DNA of 64,000 bases, from contig CAZUWF010000005.1 in NCBI GenBank assembly GCA_964624065.1, forward strand, positions 1 through 64,000, in the 5' to 3' direction. Of the stretch, positions 34,778 to 44,067 are shown piece after piece. A program made the translations under genes and the position numbers. The notes beneath the pieces were generated by a model. That model saw nothing but the letters and a program-made list of their open reading frames with translations, had not been told where the DNA came from and did not search any database. The stretch comes from UBA7960 sp964624065 (GTDB lineage: Bacteria > Bacteroidota > Bacteroidia > Bacteroidales > UBA7960). Every line of letters starts with the position of its first letter. Within the stretch, counting starts at the first letter, position 1.

Positions 34778-34893
34778 GGCCTGAGTGAAAGGCATATGGC
34801 ATTTTTGGGTAATCAGTTAATTCTGAGTAAATCTGTGAGAATCTTTTGCGTTTTTTTTTCGTTAACCAAGTAAAAGTCAGCAGTTGCTATAAA

Positions 34894-35325
34894 ATGAAGT
34901 TCTTTTTCCTATTTATAACAATCGGTTTAGTTTTTTTTGGCTCCTGTAGTGGCAGAGGTAATGAAAAGTATGTGGGTGATGGTTTGAATGGTGATTTTCG
35001 CGAAATTGCCGATGGTGTTCCCACTCCTGTCTTTGAGCGCACACATTTTGATTTTGGCAATTTGATTTCGGGGGAGAAGGTAACATTCAGTTTCAGGTTT
35101 GAGAATAAGGGCTCTGCCCCCCTAATTGTTTCAAATGTAACCAGTGGGTGTGGATGCACGGTTGCCGACTACCCGAAAGATCCGGTTTTACCCGGGAAAT
35201 CAGGCCGTGTAAAGGTCAACTTCAACAGTACCGGTCGTAGCGGAAGGCAGGTTCAATCGGTTCAGGTTTTTACCAATGCCGATCCTCCACAGTACCAACT
35301 AACAGTAACTGCCGAAGTAAGATAA
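34894..35325 (+). CDS. DUF1573 lipoprotein
   Basis: A 143-residue lipoprotein: the signal sequence MKFFFLFITIGLVFFGSC ends at a lipobox Cys at residue 18. An Ig/ASH-like DUF1573 domain follows (about 45-143), with HFDFGNLISGEKV, FENKGSAPLIVSNVTSGCGC and PGKSGRVKVNFNSTG. The function of DUF1573 is unknown; the paired cysteines in SGCGC are conserved in the family. ATG 34894 is chosen because it gives a proper lipoprotein signal. It lies between nusB and yajC, the usual place in this phylum. Confidence 0.88.
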   Translation: MKFFFLFITIGLVFFGSCSGRGNEKYVGDGLNGDFREIADGVPTPVFERTHFDFGNLISGEKVTFSFRFENKGSAPLIVSNVTSGCGCTVADYPKDPVLPGKSGRVKVNFNSTGRSGRQVQSVQVFTNADPPQYQLTVTAEVR

Positions 35326-35355
35326 TTTTTTTTTAATAACTTTAATTTTTTTGCC

Positions 35356-35694
35356 ATGAACTTTTTTAATAGTATTTTGCTAATGGCTCCTCCTCAAGGT
35401 GAGGGCGCACAGGGTGGTGGTTTGGGAGCTTTCCTACCTCTTATCCTAATTATCGGGGTTTTCTATTTCTTCTTCATCCGCCCGCAAATGCGGAAGCAGA
35501 AGGAGGCTAAATTATTTCGCGAAAACCTTAAGAAGGGCGACAAGATTATTACCATAGGCGGAATTCACGGAAAAATCGTTGAGGTTGGCGATACAACCTT
35601 CATAATTGAGGTTGAGGGTCAAAATAGGCTCAAGATCGAGAAGAACGCCGTGGCCCAAAACGCGGTTTCTGAAACTCTGACCGACGGTAGGTAA
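35356..35694 (+). CDS. yajC: Sec translocon accessory subunit YajC
   Basis: A 112-residue protein with one membrane helix (about 25-45, GAFLPLILIIGVFYFFFIRP) followed by the YajC signature FIRPQMRKQKEAKLFRENLK, KGDKIITIGGIHGKIVEV and FIIEVEG. YajC associates with SecDF in preprotein translocation. It is in the nusB-coaE cluster. Confidence 0.94.
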   Translation: MNFFNSILLMAPPQGEGAQGGGLGAFLPLILIIGVFYFFFIRPQMRKQKEAKLFRENLKKGDKIITIGGIHGKIVEVGDTTFIIEVEGQNRLKIEKNAVAQNAVSETLTDGR

Positions 35695-35731
35695 ATACTT
35701 TTGTTTGGTGGGTTTTTGAAATATTCAGGTA

Positions 35732-36751
35732 ATGTTAAGAAAGCCTTCAAAATTATTCAATGGGTTTTTCAAAACCTCATCCAGCCCTCAATCCAGAAAA
35801 AATTTGAGGGCTTTCGCAGTGTGCCTTTTTATTAGCCTGATTGCATGGGCAGGTATTAAACTTTCAGAGAACTACGAGGTTGAATACAATCTTCCCATCT
35901 CCTTTTTCAATTCAAGCGAAACCGAAATGGTTTCTTCGCAGAGCCATTGGGTTTTAAGCTACAAATTGCAAGCCAGTGGGATTTTGAACATTCTCCACAA
36001 GCTTAATCGCAAGGTTGACACCCTTTTTGTTGATATCGAAAAACTTCCAAGAATTACAAGGAGCAATAGTACCTGGGCTTTTGCTACCAAGGATGATTTA
36101 AGGAATGAAATTTCCAGGCTCTTCGCATCAGGCTACAAGGTTGCCGGTGTGATACCCGATACCGTTTTCGCCCTTGTAGGTAAGGCCTACGAAAAGATGG
36201 TGCCCGTGCGGGTTGTCACTAAACTCTCGTTTGCCAAGGGATTTGGAGCCTTTGGAAGTTTTGTTTGTACACCAGACAGTGTATTGGTTAAGGGTCCCAG
36301 GAGTATTGTTGACACTCTTTCGGCCATTGAAACTATGGTTGTCAGGCTATCTGATCTATCAACTCCAACAATCCACACCACGGCCCTTCACAGCCCTGTC
36401 AACCTTGGATTACTACAGGTTTCCCCTTCGAGGGTTGAGGTTTCCATTGGGGTTGAAGAGGTTAAAGAAATCACTTTCGAGTTGCCGGTGGAGGTAAGGT
36501 ATTCCGACACACCCATAGGCAAACAGCTTAAAATAAAGATTGTTCCCGAAAAGGTAAAGGTCATTTGCCTGGTTCCTCTGCGTACCTTTTTGGCGTTTGA
36601 CCAATCTTTTATTAATGCTTATGTTGTGGTTTGGGGTAGCAAGGAGGCTTCGGGTAATCTGGAGGTAGTGGTGGAGTCATCGTTTCAGGATGTAAAGATA
36701 CTAGGGGTGGTGCCTTCGATTGTAGAATCGGTGGTGTTAAATAATTTTTAG
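35732..36751 (+). CDS. YbbR-like domain protein
   Basis: A 339-residue protein with one N-terminal membrane helix (about 26-43, FAVCLFISLIAWAGIKLS) and extracytoplasmic YbbR-like repeats. These are best seen in FVCTPDSVLVKGPRSIVDTL (near 178-197), where the pattern P..V.V.GP...V..... is the family hallmark. In Firmicutes YbbR (CdaR) regulates the diadenylate cyclase CdaA, but no cyclase gene is nearby here. In Bacteroidota this gene regularly lies between yajC and coaE, as it does here (2 bp before coaE). Confidence 0.85.
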   Translation: MLRKPSKLFNGFFKTSSSPQSRKNLRAFAVCLFISLIAWAGIKLSENYEVEYNLPISFFNSSETEMVSSQSHWVLSYKLQASGILNILHKLNRKVDTLFVDIEKLPRITRSNSTWAFATKDDLRNEISRLFASGYKVAGVIPDTVFALVGKAYEKMVPVRVVTKLSFAKGFGAFGSFVCTPDSVLVKGPRSIVDTLSAIETMVVRLSDLSTPTIHTTALHSPVNLGLLQVSPSRVEVSIGVEEVKEITFELPVEVRYSDTPIGKQLKIKIVPEKVKVICLVPLRTFLAFDQSFINAYVVVWGSKEASGNLEVVVESSFQDVKILGVVPSIVESVVLNNF

Positions 36752-36752
36752 T

Positions 36753-37343
36753 ATGATTAAGGTTGGCCTAACCGGAAATATAGGTAGCGGAAAAACAACT
36801 GTTTGCAAGGTTTTCGAGACAATCGGCATACCTGTTTTCAATGCTGATCTGGTAGCACGTGCCATCCTTGAAGAGCCAGCAGTTGCCGGCATCATTGGCA
36901 ATCAGTTTGGAAATTCGGTTCTTACTTCCGCTGGCAAGGTTAGTAGGGCGGATCTCGCGCGCTTGGTCTTCAATGACAAGGAGTTGCTAAAACGGTTAAA
37001 CCAAATCATTCATCCGTTGGTTGGTGAAAATTTTGACCGCTGGGCATCGGATCATAATAATTTTCCATACATTATTCACGAGGCAGCTATTTTGGTCGAA
37101 TCCGGGATTTACAAGAATTTCGACAAATTGATAGTAGTTTCGGCTCCCCTGTGGTTGCGTATTAAACGTGTTATGGACCGTGACAATGTTTCGAAGAGTG
37201 AGGTTATGGCACGATGCTCAAATCAGCTACCCCAGGACCTTTTAGAAGAAAAGGCCGATTTCATTATCGTAAACGATGGGGATGTGGCGGTTTTACCTCA
37301 AGTTCTTGAAATAAATGATCTGTTGATAAATTGCTCAAAATAG
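36753..37343 (+). CDS. coaE: Dephospho-CoA kinase
   Basis: A 196-residue P-loop kinase carrying out the last step of CoA synthesis. GLTGNIGSGKTT (P-loop 8-16) is followed by GIPVFNADLVAR, the lid-region NQIIHPLV, HEAAILVESGIYK and MDRDNVSKSEVMAR, all CoaE motifs. The start codon lies 2 bp after the ybbR-like stop. Confidence 0.95.
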   Translation: MIKVGLTGNIGSGKTTVCKVFETIGIPVFNADLVARAILEEPAVAGIIGNQFGNSVLTSAGKVSRADLARLVFNDKELLKRLNQIIHPLVGENFDRWASDHNNFPYIIHEAAILVESGIYKNFDKLIVVSAPLWLRIKRVMDRDNVSKSEVMARCSNQLPQDLLEEKADFIIVNDGDVAVLPQVLEINDLLINCSK

Positions 37344-37402
37344 CCTTTTGTGTGTTATAATATAACCCCTCCATTGTCGTTTACTCCTATAAAGGGCTGA
37401 GT

Positions 37403-38485
37403 ATGCAAAGGAAAATTACTTCAAGAGTTACCATTTCGGTTCTGTTCATACTCCTAATATTTGTAGTCAACGCCCAACAAGGCGGAAGGGTTTTCGAGTT
37501 TTTGAATCTTCCGGCTACTGCAAGGGTTGCCGCAATAGGTGGTTACGCTGCCCCATCTCTTGACGATGATATGGGTACGGCATTGTTCTATCCTTCCTTG
37601 CTCCGTCCCAGCTTGGGTTCGCACTTATCGCTAAATTTCGTCAAATACCACGCTGGTGTGAACTACGGTACCGTTGCATTTTCGCGAAGCCATGATAAGT
37701 ATGGCACCTTCAGTGCTGCCGTAAACTATATCAATTACGGAAATTTCATCGAAGCTGACGAAACGGGATTGATTAATGGGGAGTTTACAGGTGGCGAAAT
37801 GTGCCTGATGGTTGGCTGGGGAAAGCAATTGAACCAGCGATTTTCGCTGGGAACCAATGTCAAGTTCATCAACTCAGCCATTTACGAGTATTCTTCCACA
37901 GGAATAGCTGCCGACGTGAGCCTTTCATACCTAGATCCCGAAACCGAGTTTGCTGCCGGGCTGGTTGCTCGAAACATAGGGAGGCAGCTTACAAATTTCA
38001 GGGAAGGAGCACGAGAGCCATTGCCTTTCGATTTGGTTTTTGGGGTATCCAAGAAGCTCCTACGGGCCCCCTTTAGATTTTCCTTGGTGCTCCACAACCT
38101 GCAAAAATTTGACCTCACCTACGAAACTCCTATAGAACAGGAGCTTCAATTCGGCCAGCAGCCAAGCAGCACGCAAAAGATAAGCGATTTTTCCGACAAG
38201 GTTTTTAGACATGCAGTGTTTGGTGTCGATTTCGTCCCCTCCACCAGCTTTGCTCTTCGCCTTGGATACAATTACCGCCGCAGCAAAGAAATGGGCGATG
38301 GAGGACACTTGTCAACCGTTGGATTTTCTTTTGGGTTCGGATTAAAGGTCTATAGATTTTACCTCAACTATGGTTATGCCAACTATCACAGGGCAGGAGC
38401 CACAAACCATATTTCAATAAGTACCAGCCTTAAAAGTATTTTTTCTCCGCCCACCGCTGCTCCAACCATTATTGATGAAAATTGA
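37403..38485 (+). CDS. porQ: Type IX secretion system protein PorQ
   Basis: A 360-residue outer-membrane protein with a signal peptide (about 1-24) and a beta-barrel of the PorQ type. The N-terminus GGRVFEFLNLPATARVAAIG is highly characteristic. Residues such as NPATAR..A.GG recall the FadL/PorV-like barrels. PorQ is required for T9SS export in Porphyromonas. The two predicted cargo proteins in the window have the matching sorting domains. The last 11 bases overlap ispH. Confidence 0.9.
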   Translation: MQRKITSRVTISVLFILLIFVVNAQQGGRVFEFLNLPATARVAAIGGYAAPSLDDDMGTALFYPSLLRPSLGSHLSLNFVKYHAGVNYGTVAFSRSHDKYGTFSAAVNYINYGNFIEADETGLINGEFTGGEMCLMVGWGKQLNQRFSLGTNVKFINSAIYEYSSTGIAADVSLSYLDPETEFAAGLVARNIGRQLTNFREGAREPLPFDLVFGVSKKLLRAPFRFSLVLHNLQKFDLTYETPIEQELQFGQQPSSTQKISDFSDKVFRHAVFGVDFVPSTSFALRLGYNYRRSKEMGDGGHLSTVGFSFGFGLKVYRFYLNYGYANYHRAGATNHISISTSLKSIFSPPTAAPTIIDEN

Positions 38486-39365
38486 AGTACAACACGGCAG
38501 CGGATTCTGCTTTGGTGTAACTCGCGCGGTGGAGGCAATAGAGGAGAATCTGCAAATATCAGGAACCCTCAAGTGCCTAGGCCAGGTGGTGCACAACCCT
38601 GTCGAAATTAGTAGGCTGTTGGAGAAGGGGATGGAACTTGTGGACCATTCTGCAATGGAAGAAATGGATGGCGGTACTGTTTTAGTTAGGGCTCATGGCG
38701 AGCCACCCGAGACTTTCAAAAAGGCTGCAGAGAGGGGAATTAAAATTATAGATGCCACTTGCCCGGTGGTTAAGAAGTTGCAATCAAGAATAAGGAAGGT
38801 TCACGAAAATCAATCAGAAAAGCAGATCATTATTTTTGGCAATCCCGGACATCCCGAGTTAGTTGGCCTCGCCGGACAAACAAATTACGAAGCATTCATT
38901 ATTGACCACAAGTACAATGGTATGGAGAAGATTGATTATTCAAAGCCAATGGTACTTTTCAGCCAAACCACACAAGATTTGGAAGGGTTCAACCAACTCG
39001 TGTCAATAATTGAAAACAAGTTGGCCGAAAAGGGCAACAAACAAGAAGAGATGTTTGTTTACCACGATACCATTTGCAGGCAGGTGTCGCATCGGGGTCC
39101 TGGTTTAAGGGAATTTGCTCGAAAACACGATGTGATGATTTTTGTTGGTGGCAAGAACAGCTCTAACGGCAAGTACCTGTTCGGACTTTGTATCGCTGAG
39201 AATCCCTTCTCATACTTTATTGAAACCCCGCAAGAACTACAAAAATCTTGGTTCGAAAATGCCAAAAGTGTTGGTGTGGGTGGGGCAACTTCTACTCCCC
39301 TGTGGCAACTCCGTGATGTGGCAGAAAAAGTTGAAAAATTATTGGATGAAAAAGAAACAATTTAA
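38475..39365 (+). CDS. ispH: 4-hydroxy-3-methylbut-2-enyl diphosphate reductase
   Basis: A 296-residue [4Fe-4S] enzyme, the final step of the MEP isoprenoid pathway producing IPP and DMAPP. The three cluster cysteines are C12 (GFCFGV), C96 (DATCPVV) and C201 (TICRQ). RAHGEPPETF and VGGATSTPLW are also conserved. ATG at 38475 is chosen over TTG 38472. It overlaps porQ by 11 bp and is the last gene of the run. Its stop overlaps the convergent O-methyltransferase stop by 4 bp. Confidence 0.95.
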   Translation: MKIEVQHGSGFCFGVTRAVEAIEENLQISGTLKCLGQVVHNPVEISRLLEKGMELVDHSAMEEMDGGTVLVRAHGEPPETFKKAAERGIKIIDATCPVVKKLQSRIRKVHENQSEKQIIIFGNPGHPELVGLAGQTNYEAFIIDHKYNGMEKIDYSKPMVLFSQTTQDLEGFNQLVSIIENKLAEKGNKQEEMFVYHDTICRQVSHRGPGLREFARKHDVMIFVGGKNSSNGKYLFGLCIAENPFSYFIETPQELQKSWFENAKSVGVGGATSTPLWQLRDVAEKVEKLLDEKETI

Positions 39366-40006
39366 TCAAAATCAACCTTCTCAATCACCATCAGACCATC
39401 TCTAAAGGGCAGGATAAACTTCCTTATTCCCTTTCTATTTTTCACGTGTTCATTGAATCTTACAATCCCTAAAGTATCGGCATCGTCGGGCAGAGGATCC
39501 ATTACCACCTTTCCATCCCACAGTACATTGTCAGCCAGGATTATTCCGCCGGGCTCTACTTTCGGAAGAACCATTTCAAGATAGTTGATGTAGTTTTGCT
39601 TGTCGGCATCTATGAAAACCAGATCGAACCTATCATTTATGGTTGGAATTACTTCAAGTGCATTACCAACGTGTGGTATGATTTTTTTTTCTAGGCCGGC
39701 TTCAACCACGAACGACCTGGTGAAGTCTTCAAGTTCGGGGTTTATGTCAATGGTATGGAGAACTCCATCGTTGGTAAGTCCTTGGGCAAGCGAAATGGCC
39801 GAATAGCCTGTGTAAGTTCCAATTTCAAGTATCCTGCGGGGCCTTTTAAGCCTACTGATAAACTCAAGTAGTTTTCCTTGCAAATGACCCGACAGCATCC
39901 TTGGTCGCAAAATCTTGGCGTTGGTTTCGCGGTTTAGCCTTTGCAAAACGGGCAATTCGGGGTCACTAATTAACTTTGAGTATTCTTCTAGCCTTTGTGA
40001 AAACAT
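39362..40006 (-). CDS. SAM-dependent O-methyltransferase (COMT-like)
   Basis: A 214-residue family-3 O-methyltransferase. SAM motif I is RRILEIGTYTGYSAISLAQG (near 58-77), TIDINPELE is the acidic residue region, and LVFIDADKQNYINYLEMVLP is the metal/SAM-adjacent motif. It ends with PGGIILADNVLWDGKV. Bacterial relatives act on catechols, caffeoyl-CoA-like compounds or tRNA (TrmR); the substrate is not assignable. It is a single gene on the minus strand, convergent with ispH. Confidence 0.87.
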   Translation of the reverse strand: MFSQRLEEYSKLISDPELPVLQRLNRETNAKILRPRMLSGHLQGKLLEFISRLKRPRRILEIGTYTGYSAISLAQGLTNDGVLHTIDINPELEDFTRSFVVEAGLEKKIIPHVGNALEVIPTINDRFDLVFIDADKQNYINYLEMVLPKVEPGGIILADNVLWDGKVVMDPLPDDADTLGIVRFNEHVKNRKGIRKFILPFRDGLMVIEKVDFD

Positions 40007-40070
40007 CCTTTTGGGGTAGTGTTTGGGTTATTTGGTAAATTGTTTTTTAGGTTGATATGATTATTTATTG

Positions 40071-40140
40071 TTGGCTATTGGCTATGGGCTTTGAATTGTC
40101 AGTTAATAGCTGTCATTTGTTCACTTTTACCAGTTATTCG
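40071..40140. repeat. Degenerate heptanucleotide tandem repeat, up to ten units
   Basis: TTGGCTA, TTGGCTA, TGGGCTT, TGAATTG, TCAGTTA, ATAGCTG, TCATTTG, TTCACTT, TTACCAG, TTATTCG. The first three units are well conserved and the rest decay. It lies between the O-methyltransferase and M16 peptidase genes. Confidence 0.5.
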
Positions 40141-40174
40141 TTCCCGCAGAACTGCCCTGTAACGCCCTAAATTC

Positions 40175-41401
40175 CTACTTGGGGTGGTACGAAAGGACAC
40201 TCAACCTGTGTGGATCGAAAATCTCGTTGGCTACCTCTAACAGTTCTTTGGCCGTAACTGCTTCAATCTTGCGGTTTATCTCCTCAATTGTATCTATTCT
40301 GTTGTATATCAAGGTGCTTTTTCCCAAGGAGAGCATTTCGTTTAGGTTCGATTCAAGCGAAATGGCAACTTGTCCCAATAGTTGCTGCTTTGCCCTTTTT
40401 AGCTGAAGTGTACCCAGGGTAAACTGCCGGAACTTTTTCAATTCCTTGTGAACCAAATCCAGGGTTTTTTCCAGGTAGTCGGCATCTGTTCCGAAGTATA
40501 TGCAAAAAATCCCGGTATCGGTAAACGGATGGTAATGACTATCAATGTTGTAGCAATAACCATTTTTCTCGCGCACCGACAAATTGAGTCGTGAATTAAG
40601 ACCCGGCCCGCCCAGGACGTTATTGAGAAGGATCAGAGCGGTTTTTTTGGCATGGGTGGCCTCGAAGGCAGTGCCACCAATAATGCAGTGCGACTGGTGA
40701 TTACGCCTTTTTACCATTTTGTTTTCAACCACGTATCCTTCAACCCTCTTTCTTACCTGGCCTTTGTGGCTGGTCTCCACCTGCCCGAAATATTTTTCAA
40801 CCAGCAAAATCAGCTTGTTGAAGGGAATTTGGCCCACCGAGCTAATCACCATTTCGCTCAGGAGGTAATGGCGCTCCATAAAGCCTAAAATGCTCTCCCT
40901 CGTGAAGGATTTTAGCTTTTGGGGCGTGCCCAAAATACCTCTCCCCAAAGGGTGTCCACGGAAAATCAAATCTTCAAAATCGTCGTAGATCTGTTCCGAA
41001 GGGTTATCCTTGTACGAGTTTATCTCGTCAATAATTATCTCCTTTTCTTTCTCCAGTTCCCGTTCGGGAAAAGTGCTGTTGAAAATTATGTCAGAAAGCA
41101 GGTTGAACCACCTTTCGTAATGGTTGTGGGTGAACGATCCGTAAATGCAAGTTTCTTCCTTAGTGGTGTATGCGTTTATTTCGCCACCAACGTTTTCCAT
41201 ATAACTCAATACGTGATGCGAGTGTCTTTTCTTAGTTCCCTTGAAAATGGTATGCTCTATGAAATGTGCCAATCCGTGCTCATTTGCCAGCTCATCGCGC
41301 GAACCTGCATTAATGGTTATGCCGCAATGCGCAACCATAGCGGTAACAGGTTTGTGAACTATTCTAATGCCGTTGGGCAAATCGATTGAAAGATACTCCA
41401 T
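40175..41401 (-). CDS. M16-family zinc metallopeptidase (processing-peptidase-like)
   Basis: A 408-residue pitrilysin-family peptidase. The inverted zinc motif HFIEH is at 46-50 and the third ligand Glu is at 126, exactly 76 residues downstream in IIIDEINSYKDNP, as in active M16B enzymes. The second M16_C domain follows (about 170-380). It is the length of a single M16B subunit. No signal peptide, so it is probably cytoplasmic. Its start codon shares one base with the end of the def frame, so the two are translationally linked. Confidence 0.9.
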   Translation of the reverse strand: MEYLSIDLPNGIRIVHKPVTAMVAHCGITINAGSRDELANEHGLAHFIEHTIFKGTKKRHSHHVLSYMENVGGEINAYTTKEETCIYGSFTHNHYERWFNLLSDIIFNSTFPERELEKEKEIIIDEINSYKDNPSEQIYDDFEDLIFRGHPLGRGILGTPQKLKSFTRESILGFMERHYLLSEMVISSVGQIPFNKLILLVEKYFGQVETSHKGQVRKRVEGYVVENKMVKRRNHQSHCIIGGTAFEATHAKKTALILLNNVLGGPGLNSRLNLSVREKNGYCYNIDSHYHPFTDTGIFCIYFGTDADYLEKTLDLVHKELKKFRQFTLGTLQLKRAKQQLLGQVAISLESNLNEMLSLGKSTLIYNRIDTIEEINRKIEAVTAKELLEVANEIFDPHRLSVLSYHPK

Positions 41402-41961
41402 TATTTTTTCCAGGAAAACTTCATGGGGTAATCCGGCCTAAAGGCACCTCTGGCAATACTTTGAAGTCTGTTTCTTAAAAGTGTTCTTTTAAGAGGAGTC
41501 ATACGGTCGGGCATTACTATGCCCTCTATATGATCGTACTCGTGTTGGATGATACGCGCCGCCAATCCACCAAAAACATCCTCGTGCACAATGAAGTTCT
41601 CGTCTTGGTAAGTTATCCTAATGTTTGGCTTTCGTGAAATATCTTCGCGCAATTCGGGGAAACTAAGGCAACCTTCGCTAAAACGCCAATCATCCCCCCA
41701 CTCTTCAACAATTTGTGGGTTAATGAACACCTTTTTGAAATCTTTGAGCTTCGGGTCGTCTTCTTCGAAAGGGCTGGCGTCAACCAGAAATAACCTAATG
41801 CTATTTCCCACTTGGTGGGCTGCAAGTCCAACTCCGCTGGCATTGTACATTGTTTCCCACATATCAGAAATGAGTTGCGAAAGCCCCGGAAAGTCCTTTT
41901 CTATTACAGTTCCCTTGGTTTTAAGAACCGGGTTTCCGTACGCTACTATTGGAAGGATCAT
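41401..41961 (-). CDS. def: Peptide deformylase
   Basis: A 186-residue metalloenzyme removing the formyl group from nascent proteins. All three motifs are intact: GVGLAAHQ (43-50), EGCLS (96-100, metal ligand C98) and QHEYDH (139-144, ligands H140 and H144, catalytic E141). It is encoded directly upstream of the M16 peptidase; ruvX lies 123 bp further upstream on the same strand. Confidence 0.96.
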   Translation of the reverse strand: MILPIVAYGNPVLKTKGTVIEKDFPGLSQLISDMWETMYNASGVGLAAHQVGNSIRLFLVDASPFEEDDPKLKDFKKVFINPQIVEEWGDDWRFSEGCLSFPELREDISRKPNIRITYQDENFIVHEDVFGGLAARIIQHEYDHIEGIVMPDRMTPLKRTLLRNRLQSIARGAFRPDYPMKFSWKK

Positions 41962-42084
41962 ATTATTGAGTGAAAAGTGGAGACCTAAGAGAAAAAAAAT
42001 TATTGATGGTTTTGAAATTTAAAGTTAAACTCAAAAACAAATATGACAGACCCATAATTTGCAAGCCCCCTTATTGCCCATCGT

Positions 42085-42513
42085 TCATCGCCCTTTTTCT
42101 AAGGCCAATTTTTCCATATACGACTGCAACAAAATAGTTGCGCTTACTTGGTCAATCAATGCCTTGTTTTGCCGGGCCTTTTTCTTCAGTCCCGAATCAA
42201 TCAAGGTTTGGAATGCCATACGGGAGGTGAACCTTTCGTCCATCCGGTCAATCACCGTGTCTGGAAAAGTCTTCCTCAAATGCCTGACAAATGGTTCAAC
42301 GTACCGGGCTGCCTCCGAATCTTGGCTTTTCATATCCAAAGGGTGACCAACGACAATTACATCAACCTTTTCTGTTTGACAATAGCCCTTCAAAAACTCC
42401 ATAAAATCCTTAACGTGCCAAGTGCCCAAACTTGTAGCTATGATACGGTTTTCGTCGGTAACGGCAACCCCAACCCTTTTTTGACCGTAATCTATGGAGA
42501 GTATTCTACCCAT
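42085..42513 (-). CDS. ruvX: Holliday junction resolvase-like protein YqgF/RuvX
   Basis: A 142-residue RNase H-fold protein. It opens GRILSIDYGQKRVGVAVTDE, with the first catalytic Asp at 8. VVGHPLDM, DERFTSRMA and KKKARQNKALIDQVSATILL carry the other family residues. YqgF takes part in 16S rRNA 3'-end processing; resolvase activity is less certain. It diverges from the endonuclease I gene, with TACCTTTG promoter elements on both strands of the gap. Confidence 0.9.
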   Translation of the reverse strand: MGRILSIDYGQKRVGVAVTDENRIIATSLGTWHVKDFMEFLKGYCQTEKVDVIVVGHPLDMKSQDSEAARYVEPFVRHLRKTFPDTVIDRMDERFTSRMAFQTLIDSGLKKKARQNKALIDQVSATILLQSYMEKLALEKGR

Positions 42514-42529
42514 TAATTAAAATAATGCG

Positions 42530-42537
42530 CAAAGGTA
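42530..42537 (-). promoter_or_regulatory. Bacteroidota -7 promoter element for ruvX
   Basis: TACCTTTG on the minus strand, 17 bp upstream of the ruvX ATG. Confidence 0.5.
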
Positions 42538-42594
42538 CAAAATTAGGGGAGCAAAATTAACTCCAATTTTAAACATTCAAGGCTTATTATTGCC

Positions 42595-42602
42595 TACCTT
42601 TG
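42595..42602 (+). promoter_or_regulatory. Bacteroidota -7 promoter element for the endonuclease I gene
   Basis: TACCTTTG, 14 bp upstream of the ATG at 42616. It is the same octamer as the divergent ruvX element. Confidence 0.5.
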
Positions 42603-42615
42603 CCCTGATTATTAA

Positions 42616-44058
42616 ATGAAAAAAATGGCAAAAGGTTCAAAAACTAAGGGGTTGGCAATTGGCTTTTTATTGGTTTTGTCAGGATTTCAAGTTACAGCAT
42701 CGGGTAGCATATCAGTTTCTCAAAGCCAGTTGCCCTATTTCAAGGGTGTTTATCAGGGCAATTTTTCTGACGTTCAGTTTTATTATGTTCAAGGGCAATC
42801 ATTATCACAGCACTTGCAGATTTCGGTAGAGGGCGACTTCAAGATCTCGCTGGATTGCCATGAGGGATATGCCTCTTCAATAACACTAAATCCAACAGGT
42901 GGTAATGTTCCAAGCACTAGGGTATTTGTCCGCTTTTTTCCACAAAGCCTAGGAACGAAGAATGGAACAATAACCCATTCATCTGGCGCGGCAACCATAA
43001 GGACTGTATCGGTTTCGGGTTCTGGAATTGCTTCGAACGTTCCTGGCGGTTATTACAATTCGGCCAATGGCAGCGGCTCCCAGCTAAAAACTCAACTCCA
43101 CAATATTGTTAACAACCACACGGTTTTAGCCTACAGCAGCCTGTGGGGGCACTTCCAAAGGACCGACGCAACTTTTTCGGGCAATGTTTGGGATATGTAT
43201 TCAGATATTCCTTGTCAAGAGCCACCCTACACTTACAATTTTGGCCCCCCGCATCAAGATACTGGTTCGGGTGGTACCATCGAAGGACAACACTTTAATC
43301 GAGAGCATTCATTCCCGAGGTCTTGGTTTGGGTCATCCGATACCCATCCAATGAATTCCGACCTTTTTCACATATGGCCGGTTGATAAGTTCGTTAATTC
43401 ACAACGCGCCAATTGGCCCTACGGAAGGGTTAGTAATCCCAACTGGTCGTCACAAAACGGCGGTAAGCGCGGACCAAACGTGTTGGTGGGATACTCGGGG
43501 ACATCATTCGAACCAATTAACCCATACAAGGGTGACATTGCTAGGGGATACCTTTATGTAGTTACAAGGTATCAAAACGAAATTGCCAGTTGGACTTTTG
43601 ATGCTAGCGGTACCGCAATGCTCGACAATCAAGCCTTCCCGGGTTTTAAACCCTGGGCTTTGAGTATGTTGAGGCAATGGCACCAGCAGGATCCCGTGAG
43701 CCAAAAGGAAATTCTCCGCAATCATGAAATCTTTCTGGTTCAGGGCAATAGGAATCCGTTTATCGATCGTCCCGAATTCGTTGAAATGATTTGGAACCCA
43801 TCGGTCTCGGTCGAAGAAATTCAAATTTGGAATCTGGAGGTCTTTCCAAACCCCACAACCGATTGGTTCGTGGTCAATTCTACTATGCCAAACTTTTCAC
43901 TCAAGGTTTATTCATTATGCGGAAGGCTGGTTTCAACCCATTCAAATGTTGCAAGCAATGACCTCATTCCGCTAAACGGATTGCCATCAGGTGTTTATTC
44001 TGTGGTTGCCACCGATCAGGTGAATGTTATGCGAACCAAGCTAATAGTGGTAAAATAG
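42616..44058 (+). CDS. Secreted endonuclease I (EndA/NucM family) with T9SS sorting domain
   Basis: A 480-residue protein with a signal peptide (about 1-28) and an N-terminal beta-rich domain (about 30-140) of ASH/choice-of-anchor type. The endonuclease I core (about 145-395) contains FNREHSFPRSWF with the catalytic His, NSDLFHIWPVDKFVNSQRAN, and the late motif QGNRNPFIDRPEFVEMIW. The last 75 residues are a T9SS type-A sorting domain (LEVFPNPTTDWFVV..., LPSGVYSVVA). It is probably a secreted DNase or RNase for nutrient acquisition. ATG 42616 or 42625 are equally possible. murB follows after 9 bp. Confidence 0.9.
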   Translation: MKKMAKGSKTKGLAIGFLLVLSGFQVTASGSISVSQSQLPYFKGVYQGNFSDVQFYYVQGQSLSQHLQISVEGDFKISLDCHEGYASSITLNPTGGNVPSTRVFVRFFPQSLGTKNGTITHSSGAATIRTVSVSGSGIASNVPGGYYNSANGSGSQLKTQLHNIVNNHTVLAYSSLWGHFQRTDATFSGNVWDMYSDIPCQEPPYTYNFGPPHQDTGSGGTIEGQHFNREHSFPRSWFGSSDTHPMNSDLFHIWPVDKFVNSQRANWPYGRVSNPNWSSQNGGKRGPNVLVGYSGTSFEPINPYKGDIARGYLYVVTRYQNEIASWTFDASGTAMLDNQAFPGFKPWALSMLRQWHQQDPVSQKEILRNHEIFLVQGNRNPFIDRPEFVEMIWNPSVSVEEIQIWNLEVFPNPTTDWFVVNSTMPNFSLKVYSLCGRLVSTHSNVASNDLIPLNGLPSGVYSVVATDQVNVMRTKLIVVK

Positions 44059-44067
44059 TTTCTCCCC

